Assembly (NCBI RefSeq): GCF_004322855.1
Contig: NZ_CP036402.1
Span: forward strand, 3,286,001-3,350,000
Length of the DNA: 64,000 nucleotides
Direction of reading: 5' to 3'
Source of the DNA: Egibacter rhizosphaerae
Lineage (GTDB): Bacteria; Actinomycetota; Nitriliruptoria; Euzebyales; Egibacteraceae
Shown: positions 1-6,358 of the stretch, piece after piece
Layout: every line of letters begins with the position of its first letter
Numbering within the stretch: position 1 is the stretch's first letter
Program-made: the position numbers and the translations under genes
Notes under the pieces: generated by a model
The model's input: only the letters and a program-made list of their open reading frames with translations
Database searches by the model: none
What the model was told of the DNA's origin: nothing

Positions 1-270
1 CAATCGAATCGCTCTGCGCCGGACCGCCAGCGTGTCGGTGACCTCGTGCCAGCTCTCCGCGAGCCGGGCGAGTCGGTGGAGCAGATCCCGGCGCTGCTCC
101 CGGTCGAGGGCACCCTCGCGGGCGCGGCGCTCGATCGCGCTCGCGACCTCGACCGACGACCACGCCCACGTGACCATCGACGTGTCGTCCTCGAGCAGTG
201 CTCGCATTCGGCTCGACGCCGGCTCTGCGACGAGGAGCGGCACGAGGCCCGAGGCGTCCCAGTACCTCAC
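1..270 (-). CDS. VapC-like PIN-domain toxin, 3' part beyond window
   Basis: PIN-domain ribonuclease, the expected toxin of the Phd-type antitoxin just upstream. It starts with GTG at 270 inside a GTGA overlap with the antitoxin stop. The first 90 residues are visible; the rest lies outside the window. The start VRYWDASG carries the first PIN acidic residue (Asp5), and Ser-Ser-Val-Glu at 38-41 gives the conserved second acid, with Arg-rich helices after it. VapC toxins cleave RNA with Mg2+ held by 3-4 acidic residues; the last acids cannot be checked here. A diverged 85-bp copy of its middle part lies at 21954-22038. Confidence 0.85.
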   Translation of the reverse strand, partial: MRYWDASGLVPLLVAEPASSRMRALLEDDTSMVTWAWSSVEVASAIERRAREGALDREQRRDLLHRLARLAESWHEVTDTLAVRRRAIRL

Positions 271-557
271 AAGCGGTCGGCGCGATCCTCGGCCAGTGCG
301 TCAGAGACCTCCGCGCTCGTCTGGATCGGCGGCGCTGCCACCGCTGACCACGGCTCGCCCGTCCCTGCGCGGAGGGTCCCGCTGCGGATGAGGTGCTCGC
401 GGTGCGCGTCCGAGTCGGGCGCCTCGCCTCCGGGCATTGCGGTGAGGCGCGCCACCGGGCGACCCCGATCGAGCACCTGCACCTCACCGCCGCGGCGGAC
501 CTCGCGGAGGTAGCGCGACAGGCGTGCCTTGAACTCAGACACCGACACGGAGATCAT
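267..557 (-). CDS. Phd/YefM-type antitoxin
   Basis: Antitoxin of 96 residues. The N-terminal ~45 residues have the Phd/YefM pattern (VSEFKARLSRYL, then a Gly-Gly-Glu strand and RGRPVARL), which forms the DNA-binding and dimerisation half. The C-terminal half is polar and fits a toxin-wrapping tail. The stop overlaps the PIN-toxin GTG by 4 bp, so the two are translationally coupled. The start codon lies 1 bp from a palindrome that probably mediates autorepression. The fold is clear; the exact toxin partner is inferred from position. Confidence 0.88.
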   Translation of the reverse strand: MISVSVSEFKARLSRYLREVRRGGEVQVLDRGRPVARLTAMPGGEAPDSDAHREHLIRSGTLRAGTGEPWSAVAAPPIQTSAEVSDALAEDRADRL

Positions 558-558
558 G

Positions 559-592
559 TGACCAGAATGGTCACCCGGGTGAGTCCTGTCAA
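559..592 (-). promoter_or_regulatory. Antitoxin promoter and palindromic operator
   Basis: Read on the minus strand, TTGACA (587-592) is followed after 17 bp by CATTCT (564-569), and the antitoxin ATG begins 6 bp later, so the mRNA would be nearly leaderless. The -10 lies inside the palindrome TGACCA-GAA-TGGTCA (559-573). A second perfect palindrome, CACCCGGGTG, sits at 572-581. Overlap of palindrome and promoter is typical of toxin-antitoxin autoregulation; binding itself is inferred. Confidence 0.6.
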
Positions 593-647
593 GACTTGTA
601 GGTGCCAGAAACCCGGTCGTGGGGCTTCATGCCGCGTTCTTGTACTC

Positions 648-679
648 GTTGATGGGGCCGTGGCTGCGGCAACACACCT
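648..679 (+). repeat. Half copy of the GTGTTG/CAACAC palindromic element
   Basis: The sequence GTTGATGG-GGCCG followed by CGGCAACACACCT matches the right half of the full elements at 2258 and 4346, including the ATGG in the spacer and the CAACACACCT arm (670-679). It has 4 bp fewer between ATG and arm, and no left arm. The rest of 593-776 shows no recognisable gene. Confidence 0.5.
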
Positions 680-776
680 CAGGATCCGGCCCCACCACGC
701 CTTCCAGGCAGGAGCTATTCGCAAACGCGTCGATGGACGATGGCGCAGAACGTCTACGCTAAGGGGCGCAATCTGT

Positions 777-803
777 CTATACTAGTTCCCGCATTCTGTA
801 TAG
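777..803 (+). promoter_or_regulatory. Candidate promoter/operator of the DUF4143 gene
   Basis: Inverted repeat CTATAC (777-782) and GTATAG (798-803), 15 bp apart. TATACT at 778-783 could serve as a -10 box. It lies about 45 bp upstream of an ATG at 846 that encodes the family's usual N-terminus. Confidence 0.35.
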
Positions 804-906
804 GCTGGCCGTCGGCTGGTGGCGACGACATCTCGGAGGGCCGGCATGGCATACCGCCCACGGGTCGTCGGCCGACCTCCAAAAGCGGCTGACTTCGGCC
901 GGTGCA

Positions 907-2094
907 GTGGTCATCGAGGGACCCAAGGCGTGTGGGAAGACCGAGACCGCCCGTAGGGTCGCCGCCAGCGAGGTCCGACTCGACATCGACGATTCCGCCC
1001 GCCAGGCAGCCGAGATCGACCCGAGCTTGGTGATCGACGGTCAAACGCCGCGCCTGCTCGACGAGTGGCAGGAGTATCCACGCCTGTGGAACCACGTTCG
1101 GCGAGCGGTCGACGACCGTCCTTCTCCGGGCCAGTTCATCCTGACCGGCTCGGCGACGCCCGCAGACTCCGGCGACCGACACACCGGCGCAGGCCGGTTC
1201 TCGTTCCTGCGCATGCGGCCCATGAGTCTGTACGAGAGCGGTGATTCCACCGGTGACGTGTCGCTTGCCGCACTGATGCGCGGCGAGATGCCGCGCGCGG
1301 CTGAAGCCGAGTGCGGGATCGCACAGATCGCCGAACGCATCGTGGTAGGCGGCTGGCCGGCAACGCTCGATCTCGACGTCGGTCGTGCGGCTCGGGCGAA
1401 TCACGACTACCTCGAGCAGGTCAGTCGCGTCGACGTGCGACACGTCGCTGGCCCGCGAAGGGATCCTCAGCGGGTCCAGCGGCTGTTGGCCGCTCTCGCT
1501 CGAAACGTTGCCACCGAAGCTCCTGATGCTCGCCTGGCCGACGACGCGGGTGACGGGAACCAGCCGTTGAATCGGCACACCGTCAGGGACTACCTCGATG
1601 CGCTGGAACGGCTCATGCTCGTGGAGGACCAGCCGGCTTGGGCGCCGCATCTTCGGTCACGCCGGCGCGTGCGCCGATCGGCCAAGCGCCACTTCGTCGA
1701 TCCCTCGCTCGCGGCTGCCGCCTTGCGGGCGGAGCCGGCGCGGCTCCTCGAGGACCTGGGGCTGCTCGGGCGCCTCTTCGAGTCGCTCGTGGTGCGCGAT
1801 CTGCGCGTACTCTCCCAGGCGATCGACGGCGGAGTGCGCCACTACCGCGATGACGCCGGCATCGAAGTCGACGCGATCATCGAGCTGGCCGACGGCAGAT
1901 GGGCCGCGTTCGAAGTCAAGCTCGGTCAGGGCCAGATCGAGCAGGGCGCGACGACGCTGCGACGCTTCTGCGAATCCGTCGACACCGACCGAAGCGGATC
2001 GCCGGCTGGGCTCACCGTCATTTGCCCCGGCGGCTACGCCTATCAGCGCGTTGACGGCGTCAACGTCGTACCGCTCACCGCGCTCGGGCCGTAG
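907..2094 (+). CDS. AAA_14/DUF4143-type ATPase, N-terminus apparently frameshifted
   Basis: ATPase of the widespread bacterial AAA_14 + DUF4143 family (395 aa from a GTG start); its cellular role is poorly defined. A Walker A loop (GPKACGKT) lies at residues 5-12, a Walker-B-like LLDEW near 51-55, and the ILTGSATP strand near 78. The C-terminal half is DUF4143 with a nuclease-like E-V-D-A-I-I-E ... F-E-V-K arrangement near 318-338. The family normally starts with Tyr-Arg-Pro-Arg about 25 residues before the P-loop. That sequence is encoded from ATG 846 (MAYRPRVVG) but one frame off, with the break near 868-872. Either an indel has removed the proper start, or translation now begins at 907. 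Confidence 0.8.
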   Translation: MVIEGPKACGKTETARRVAASEVRLDIDDSARQAAEIDPSLVIDGQTPRLLDEWQEYPRLWNHVRRAVDDRPSPGQFILTGSATPADSGDRHTGAGRFSFLRMRPMSLYESGDSTGDVSLAALMRGEMPRAAEAECGIAQIAERIVVGGWPATLDLDVGRAARANHDYLEQVSRVDVRHVAGPRRDPQRVQRLLAALARNVATEAPDARLADDAGDGNQPLNRHTVRDYLDALERLMLVEDQPAWAPHLRSRRRVRRSAKRHFVDPSLAAAALRAEPARLLEDLGLLGRLFESLVVRDLRVLSQAIDGGVRHYRDDAGIEVDAIIELADGRWAAFEVKLGQGQIEQGATTLRRFCESVDTDRSGSPAGLTVICPGGYAYQRVDGVNVVPLTALGP

Positions 2095-2257
2095 CTCGAT
2101 TCGGCCGGCGACGGGGGCTTCGCGCTTTCAGTTGCCGAGGGCGAACTCCAGCGCTTCGGCACCGTGAGCAGTGGGAGTGTGAGCAAGCGGATCACCAAGG
2201 ACCCGCTCATTCGCGATGACCGGTGCGTGAGCCGTTGCGGCCGCCGGGGACGGCCGC

Positions 2258-2306
2258 AAGGTGTGTTGACTTAATGGCCGAATCGGTGCTCTCGGCAACA
2301 CACCTT
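2258..2306. repeat. Palindromic repeat element, full copy A
   Basis: Perfect 11-bp arms AAGGTGTGTTG (2258-2268) and CAACACACCTT (2296-2306) flank a 27-bp spacer that contains ATGGCCG. A second full copy with the same spacer length is at 4346-4392, and partial copies are at 648-679 and 21941-21952. It is not a standard terminator because the loop is too long and there is no T-tract. Nothing in it is recognisable as a known REP or MITE. Confidence 0.7.
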
Positions 2307-2339
2307 CGGGCCTTCGTGGCCAAGCGCAGCCGCGGGTCG

Positions 2340-2500
2340 TCAAGCCGGTGCTCGACCACGCCGCTGCCGAGCGCGCAACTCGACGACGCGTTCGGCCTCG
2401 ACGATGACGCAGCGGCGCTGGTGCAGCGGTTGGTCGAGGGCGGACCCGACGGGTGGGCGATCTGGTACTGGCTCGAGACGGCGAACACGGCTACCCCGCG
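2340..2500 (+). pseudogene. Scrap resembling an MbcA/Xre antitoxin C-terminus
   Basis: An open stretch encodes LDDAFGLDDDAAALVQRL and then GGPDGWAIWYWLE. The pattern resembles the toxin-binding C-terminal domain of Xre/MbcA/ParS-type antitoxins, where a helical pair ends in an aromatic-rich W-x-W-L segment. Similarity stops at about 2490 and there is no credible start or full domain, so it looks like a leftover fragment. The rest of 2095-2530 shows only repeat copy A and the operator before the next gene. The assignment is tentative. Confidence 0.3.
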
Positions 2501-2506
2501 GGGTGC

Positions 2507-2520
2507 TATCGGAACCGATA
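2507..2520 (+). promoter_or_regulatory. Palindromic operator before the NTase/XRE pair
   Basis: TATCGG-AA-CCGATA, with 6-bp arms, ends 10 bp before the ATG at 2531. The short distance suggests a near-leaderless transcript and a repressor site overlapping the promoter. The likely binder is the XRE protein encoded by the second gene (inference). Confidence 0.45.
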
Positions 2521-2530
2521 ACATCGTGGT

Positions 2531-3235
2531 ATGGAACGCAGTGAAGCCCCGCGTGATCCGCGGCTGGTGCGCGTGCTGGGCAAGGGGGCGGAGTTGCAGG
2601 AGGTCGTGCCCGGCGCCGTGCTGGTGGGGGGCGGGGCGGTGGCGTCCCACGCGGGTCATAGCGTCTCGGTCGACCATGAACATGTGGTCGAGGATCTCGA
2701 GGAGCGGTTCGATGCGGTGCTGGAGCACCTCGAGGCGCTCGGCGATTTCTCCCTCGTGCGCGCGCGCCCGGGCAAGCTCATTCTCGGCCGCCTCGGGGAC
2801 ATCGAGACCGGCGTTCGCCAGCTGATCCGGTCGCGGCGCCTCGAGGCGCTACGGGTCGACCTGGACGAGGGTCACCGGCTCGTCGTGCCGACCCGTGAGG
2901 AGACGCTGCGAATCAAGGCCTGGCTGGTGGTCTCACGCAACCAGGTCCGTGATTACCTCGACGTCGCCGCCCTGGCCGATTTGCTCGGCGTTGAGCGCGC
3001 GGCGACCGTCCTCGCGGGGATCGACGTGTACTACGCGGATGTGAACGAGCGTCCCGAGGCCGTGGCAACCCAGGTCGCCCGGCAGCTCGCCGATCCCCGA
3101 CCTCGTGACCGGAGCGTGCTCGACGAGCTCGACCGCTACAAGGGGTTGGCGGGCCGCTGGCGCGAGTGGTCCGAGGTGACGCGGGTGCTGGGCGACGTCG
3201 CCGAGGCGATGCTGGCCATCGAGGGTGACGCATGA
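2531..3235 (+). CDS. AbiEii-like nucleotidyltransferase, probable toxin
   Basis: Protein of 234 aa resembling the nucleotidyltransferase AbiEii/AbiGii toxin family. Residues 31-50 hold the core: a Gly-Gly-Gly-Ala turn at 33-36 followed by acidic residues in VDHEH (Asp48, Glu50). Families of this kind normally have GG[S/T]A, so the third position (Gly35) is atypical and activity may differ. Around 119-145 the conserved block PTREETLRIKAW ... RNQVRDYLD is intact; this K/R-RDYxD pattern is diagnostic of the family. The stop overlaps the XRE gene (ATGA, 3232-3235), giving a two-gene module. In AbiE-type modules the transferase is the toxin; gene order here is toxin then regulator. Confidence 0.7.
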   Translation: MERSEAPRDPRLVRVLGKGAELQEVVPGAVLVGGGAVASHAGHSVSVDHEHVVEDLEERFDAVLEHLEALGDFSLVRARPGKLILGRLGDIETGVRQLIRSRRLEALRVDLDEGHRLVVPTREETLRIKAWLVVSRNQVRDYLDVAALADLLGVERAATVLAGIDVYYADVNERPEAVATQVARQLADPRPRDRSVLDELDRYKGLAGRWREWSEVTRVLGDVAEAMLAIEGDA

Positions 3236-3693
3236 CCGGCTCGGATCTTGAGTTCCGCCATGTTGACGCCTCACCCGAGGATCCCGTCGAGACGTGGCCG
3301 GGCGAGGCGATCCAGGCCGCGCTTGAGCGTGGCGGACTGTCCGATTGGCGGCGCCTGGCCGCGGCGATCCGAGCCGACCCGTGGGGCAGGGTCGCGCGGG
3401 TCGTGGAGGAGATCGCGGGCTGGGGGGAGCTGTACGGCGTGGACGCGTTGATGCAGCGGGTGATCGCGAGCGCGCGCCGCGACGTCGACGCCGCGGCCCG
3501 TGCTCGCTACGCGGCCGTGGTCCGCGACGCGCGGGCCCGAACCGGGCTGTCGCTGCGGGCGTTCGCGCGGCTGGTCGGGACCTCGTCCTCCCGCATGAGC
3601 GAGTACGAGCGAGGGCGCACGGCACCAACCACCGAGGTGCTCGGGCGTATCGAGGACATCTCCGGCCGTCACGATCGCGAGCGTCGCCGCTGA
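3232..3693 (+). CDS. XRE-family regulator with N-terminal extension, probable antitoxin
   Basis: 153 aa. The C-terminal third (about residues 97-150) is a Cro/CI helix-turn-helix: ARTGLSLRAFARLVGTSSSR followed by MSEYERGRTAP. The N-terminal ~90 residues form a helical domain of unknown function rich in Trp and acidic residues, which could contact the partner. It overlaps the AbiEii-like gene by 4 bp, so both come from one transcript. A palindrome at 2507-2520 upstream of the pair is a candidate autoregulatory site. The antitoxin role is inferred from arrangement; the DNA-binding domain is directly visible. Confidence 0.72.
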   Translation: MTGSDLEFRHVDASPEDPVETWPGEAIQAALERGGLSDWRRLAAAIRADPWGRVARVVEEIAGWGELYGVDALMQRVIASARRDVDAAARARYAAVVRDARARTGLSLRAFARLVGTSSSRMSEYERGRTAPTTEVLGRIEDISGRHDRERRR

Positions 3694-3786
3694 CCCTCGC
3701 CCCCGGCACACTCGGTAAGGTCAGTGCTGGTCTCCGGCGAAACCGAGTTGGGCCAGCTGCACAGCGACAACCGAGGAAGGTCGGCA

Positions 3787-4320
3787 ATGGACCAGTACAG
3801 CCGCGTGAACCTGGCGAACTGAGAGTCGCGCGTGCGGCGCACACCGGCGAGGGCGGCTACGACCTCGACCGCTACCTCGACGATCCCGCGCGCTGTCGTC
3901 GACGGTGCGCGCCGACGGGCCCCACCTCGGCGATCTCATCGGGTTGCGCATCGTGCACCTGCAGTGTCATCTGGGCACCGACTCGCTGTCGCTCGCCCGT
4001 CTCGGTGGGGAGGTGACCGGCGTGGACTTCTCGCCGTCGGCCCTCGCGGTGGCGCGTGACCTGGTGGGAGGATGAGGCGAGCTATGTCGGCAGCGCGCCG
4101 CTCGCCGCTCCGGTGACGTTCGAGTGGCACCACGGGCTCGGCGAGACGGTGCAGGCCGTGCTCGACGGGGCTGCGCCTCACCCGCCTGGCTGAGCACCGC
4201 GACATGGAGTGGCCGCAGCTGCCGTGGATGCGGGCCGACCGCGAGGGGAGGTTCGCGCTGCCCGACGGTCGCGAGCGCCTGCCCCTCATGTTCACGCTCG
4301 AGGCCGTCAAGCCCTCGTGA
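3787..4320 (+). pseudogene. Decayed class I SAM-dependent methyltransferase
   Basis: The start (MDQYSRVNLAN, good Shine-Dalgarno GAGGAAGG just before) is cut by TGA at codon 12, where the family has a conserved Trp (TGG). Further on, other frames encode HTGEGGYDLDRYLDDP, then LRIVHLQCHLGTDSLSLARL and GVDFSPSALAVARDLV, which are methyltransferase motif I and its acidic SAM-binding strand. The middle of the gene is missing. The end (FEWHHGLGETVQ ... LPLMFTLEAVKPS) is recognisable in another frame. A nonsense codon, at least two frameshifts and an internal deletion make it non-functional. Confidence 0.75.
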
Positions 4321-4345
4321 CCTGCTCGTGGCTGTCGCGGGTCGC

Positions 4346-4392
4346 AAGGTGTGTTGGGTTGATGGCCGGAGCGGTGGGTTCGGCAACACACC
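4346..4392. repeat. Palindromic repeat element, full copy B
   Basis: Arms AAGGTGTGTTG (4346-4356) and CAACACACC (4384-4392) with a 27-bp spacer, exactly the spacer length of copy A at 2258. Spacers A and B share T-T-R-ATGGCCG near the left and TCGG next to the right arm. It sits in the gap between the dead methyltransferase and the Fic relic. Nothing else recognisable lies in 4321-4523. Confidence 0.7.
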
Positions 4393-4523
4393 ACCCCTTC
4401 CATCGCGTCCTGGTGTCGTCCTACGGCACGGCTTGGAGCATGAAGCGGCCCAGGCACCGGACGATGGACCCCTCGCGGTCGCCTCCTCAAACCCACTTGA
4501 CCACGGAGCCCTGAGGTTCAAAC

Positions 4524-4546
4524 TTTCGGCCGAAAACTTGTAGGCT
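4524..4546 (+). promoter_or_regulatory. Promoter and 12-bp palindrome of the fic gene
   Basis: TTTCGGCCGAAA (4524-4535) is a perfect palindrome. TAGGCT (4541-4546) is a plausible -10 and lies 6 bp before the ATG at 4553, implying leaderless transcription with the palindrome as an operator. Confidence 0.4.
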
Positions 4547-4552
4547 GGCGTC

Positions 4553-5362
4553 ATGGACCGTACTCGGTTCGTGTCCAATCGCTTCGGACGGCTAGAGCAG
4601 GGCTTGGGCCCCTACGACCTCCTGAGCTTTCACCCGGAGCCCCTGCCTCGTACGCTCGACCTCGACAGCAGCCTCGTGAACATGCTCTCGAGTGCCGACC
4701 GAGCGCTGGGCCGCTTGGCGGGAGTGGGCCGGCTCCTGCCCAACCCCCACCTCTTGGTCACGCCCTATGTGACCCGGGAGGCGCTCGCCAGCTCCCGCAT
4801 CGAGGGGACACAGGCCTCGCTCTCCGACGTCTTCAGCGCTGCGATCGGCGGCGCGGAGGCAGGCGCGGACACCGACGAGGTTCGCAACTACGTCCATGCG
4901 ATGGAGTACGGCCTCGAGCGACTCGCCACGCTACCGATCAGTGTGCGGTTCATGGAGGAGCTCCACGGCGAGCTCATGTCGGGAGTGCGAGGGCAAGAAC
5001 GCCAGCCTGGCGAGGTCCGCAGCTCGCCGAATTGGATCGGATCGCCCGACAACCGGCCGGAAACCGCGGTCTTCGTGCCAGTACTACGACCTGCTCCAAG
5101 GGGTGAGGGAGCGCGGCGACATCGACGGGTGGCTGGCCTTCTTCATCACCGCGGTGAGTCGCAGGCGATCGACGCCGTGGAGCGGGGTGAGCGTCTCGTC
5201 GACCTGCGGTACGCGGATGATCTTTGCCGCGTCAGCCCGCCGAGTGGCCTCTTCCTTCGTGCCCGCGGGGAGGCCGCGCCGATTCGCGTCGCCAGGCCGG
5301 TTGCAGCCAGCGCGGCTCGATCAGCATCAGAATCGGCGCAAGGCCGAGCAGCGTCACGCTGA
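4553..5362 (+). pseudogene. Fic-family protein lacking its catalytic core
   Basis: Fic proteins transfer AMP to target hydroxyls using a HPFxxGNGR loop. The N-terminal 170 residues are a good Fic_N region: LGRLAGVGRLLPNP, then ASSRIEGTQASLSDVF near 82 (the inhibitory-helix-like S/T-R-I-E-G), and GEVRSSPNWIGSPDN. Homology breaks at ~5080 and resumes in another frame with YYDLLQGVRERGDIDGWLAF, a segment that normally lies after the catalytic loop. It then shifts back to QAIDAVERGERLVDLR. The segment containing HPFxxGNGR is gone, so a deletion plus frameshift inactivated it, and the usual winged-helix end is absent. The 269-residue reading frame stays open only by chance. Confidence 0.8.
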
Positions 5363-5564
5363 GCAACAACCCGGCGTACCTGCCCGCGTCGGTCCCGCCC
5401 GGATCGCCGAGCGTGAGGGTCAGCGCCAGCACCGCGGTGCCGCTGCCGCCGACCAGCCCGAGCACGTAGAGCCGGTCGAGTGGGCCGAGGCGGCGGATCC
5501 GTCCCGACCACTGCAGCAGTCCGAAGCCGAGCAGCACGACGGCGATGGTCCACGTCGCAAGCAT
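5232..5564 (-). CDS. Small three-span membrane protein
   Basis: 110 aa from the ATG at 5564 (an ATG at 5594 would add 10 hydrophilic residues). Three hydrophobic segments are visible: about residues 4-18, 35-52 and 62-80, separated by short polar loops, followed by a basic tail. The topology and the central Leu/Gly-rich pattern recall small antiporter subunits such as MrpG, but no signature confirms this. The last ~25 codons run antisense into the broken fic gene, so the true C-terminus may have been altered by that rearrangement. It stands alone. Confidence 0.45.
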   Translation of the reverse strand: MLATWTIAVVLLGFGLLQWSGRIRRLGPLDRLYVLGLVGGSGTAVLALTLTLGDPGGTDAGRYAGLLLSVTLLGLAPILMLIEPRWLQPAWRRESARPPRGHEGRGHSAG

Positions 5565-5728
5565 CGGATCCCATCCTGATTGCGACGATCCCATCTCGCG
5601 ACCGTGATCGAACCCCGCGAACCCAGTCGCCCCTCAAGTTCGAGCCCGTACCGGTCGATAACACCAATGAGGCGCAGTGGCCGGTCGACCGGGGGAGGTA
5701 CACCGACCGGCGGGCGCTGCCCCTCGTT

Positions 5729-5815
5729 TCCGAGAAGGGCAAACCCGTCGCAAGGCGGGGACGCAAAGCCACGGGGCCCGCTGAGATCTCCGCGGGTCGG
5801 CCGGGTTACCGAAGC
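5729..5815 (+). promoter_or_regulatory. Cyclic di-GMP-I (GEMM) riboswitch
   Basis: The conserved GEMM core is present in order: GGGCAAACC (5737-5745), a short stem capped by a GCAA tetraloop, then GGGACGCAAAGCC (5758-5770). A variable P3 stem follows, with CCCGC and GCGGG arms around 5778-5796, then CGGGTTACCGA (5802-5812). These are the ligand-binding and tetraloop-docking elements of the class I c-di-GMP aptamer. The GGAG ribosome site at 5823-5826 and the ATG at 5835 follow 10-20 nt later, so control of translation initiation is plausible. Whether it is an ON or OFF switch cannot be read from sequence. Confidence 0.9.
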
Positions 5816-5834
5816 CTATGTCTGGAGTACTTCT

Positions 5835-6356
5835 ATGAGCACCATTGCTCTTCCCACACGCATGCTCGCTGTCGGCGGGTCCCTGTTGGTCACGGCCGGT
5901 CTGGCCGGGCTGATGGTTGCCGGCCCCACCGCGTTCGCCGAGGACACCGGCGTTACGGCCAATGCCGAGGTGGCGAGCACCATCTCCATCGCGGCGGACG
6001 AGGCAGCCTTCACCCTCGCTGACGTTCCTGGCGAGACGGCGTCAAACACGTCGGGTCTGACGGTCCAAACCAACAATGAGGGTGGCTACAACGTCGCGGT
6101 TGAAGCCGACGTCCCCGCGTTGGAGGGCGAAAGTGCCGAGAACACCGACGACATTCCGATCGGCACCCTCGAAGTCCAAGACGGTGAGGAGACGTACGCG
6201 TCGATGAGTGACACGGAGTCGGTCACGGTTCACGGCCAGACCGAGAGGTCCGCCGAGGGAGGCGACACCGTCACCGCCAGCTACCAGATGGAGATGCCGT
6301 TCGTGAACGCCGACACCTACTCGGGTGACCTGACATTCACGGCCACGGCGAACTAA
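5835..6356 (+). CDS. Secreted WxL-like surface protein under c-di-GMP control
   Basis: 173 aa. A signal peptide runs to about residue 35 (GLMVAGPTAFA then EDTG). The mature domain is a single beta-rich module with alternating Thr/Ser/Val strands, a central NNEGGYNVAVEA and the closing YSGDLTFTATAN. That ending is common to secreted WxL/camelysin-like beta-sandwich proteins of Gram-positives. It is the first gene behind the riboswitch and is followed after 2 bp by a DUF916-like membrane-anchored protein. The pair probably forms a c-di-GMP-controlled adhesive or matrix complex at the cell surface; that role is inferred. Confidence 0.7.
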   Translation: MSTIALPTRMLAVGGSLLVTAGLAGLMVAGPTAFAEDTGVTANAEVASTISIAADEAAFTLADVPGETASNTSGLTVQTNNEGGYNVAVEADVPALEGESAENTDDIPIGTLEVQDGEETYASMSDTESVTVHGQTERSAEGGDTVTASYQMEMPFVNADTYSGDLTFTATAN

Positions 6357-6358
6357 CG

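Noticed and set aside
610-655. C-terminus of an IS481-like transposase (minus strand GPINEYKNAA then stop)
   Set aside because: Only about 10 residues resemble such an ending and the frame is closed just upstream; too short to call.
2258-2306. Integron attC site
   Set aside because: The arms have the wrong orientation for RYYYAAC/GTTRRRY core sites, and no integron integrase or cassette pattern is seen.
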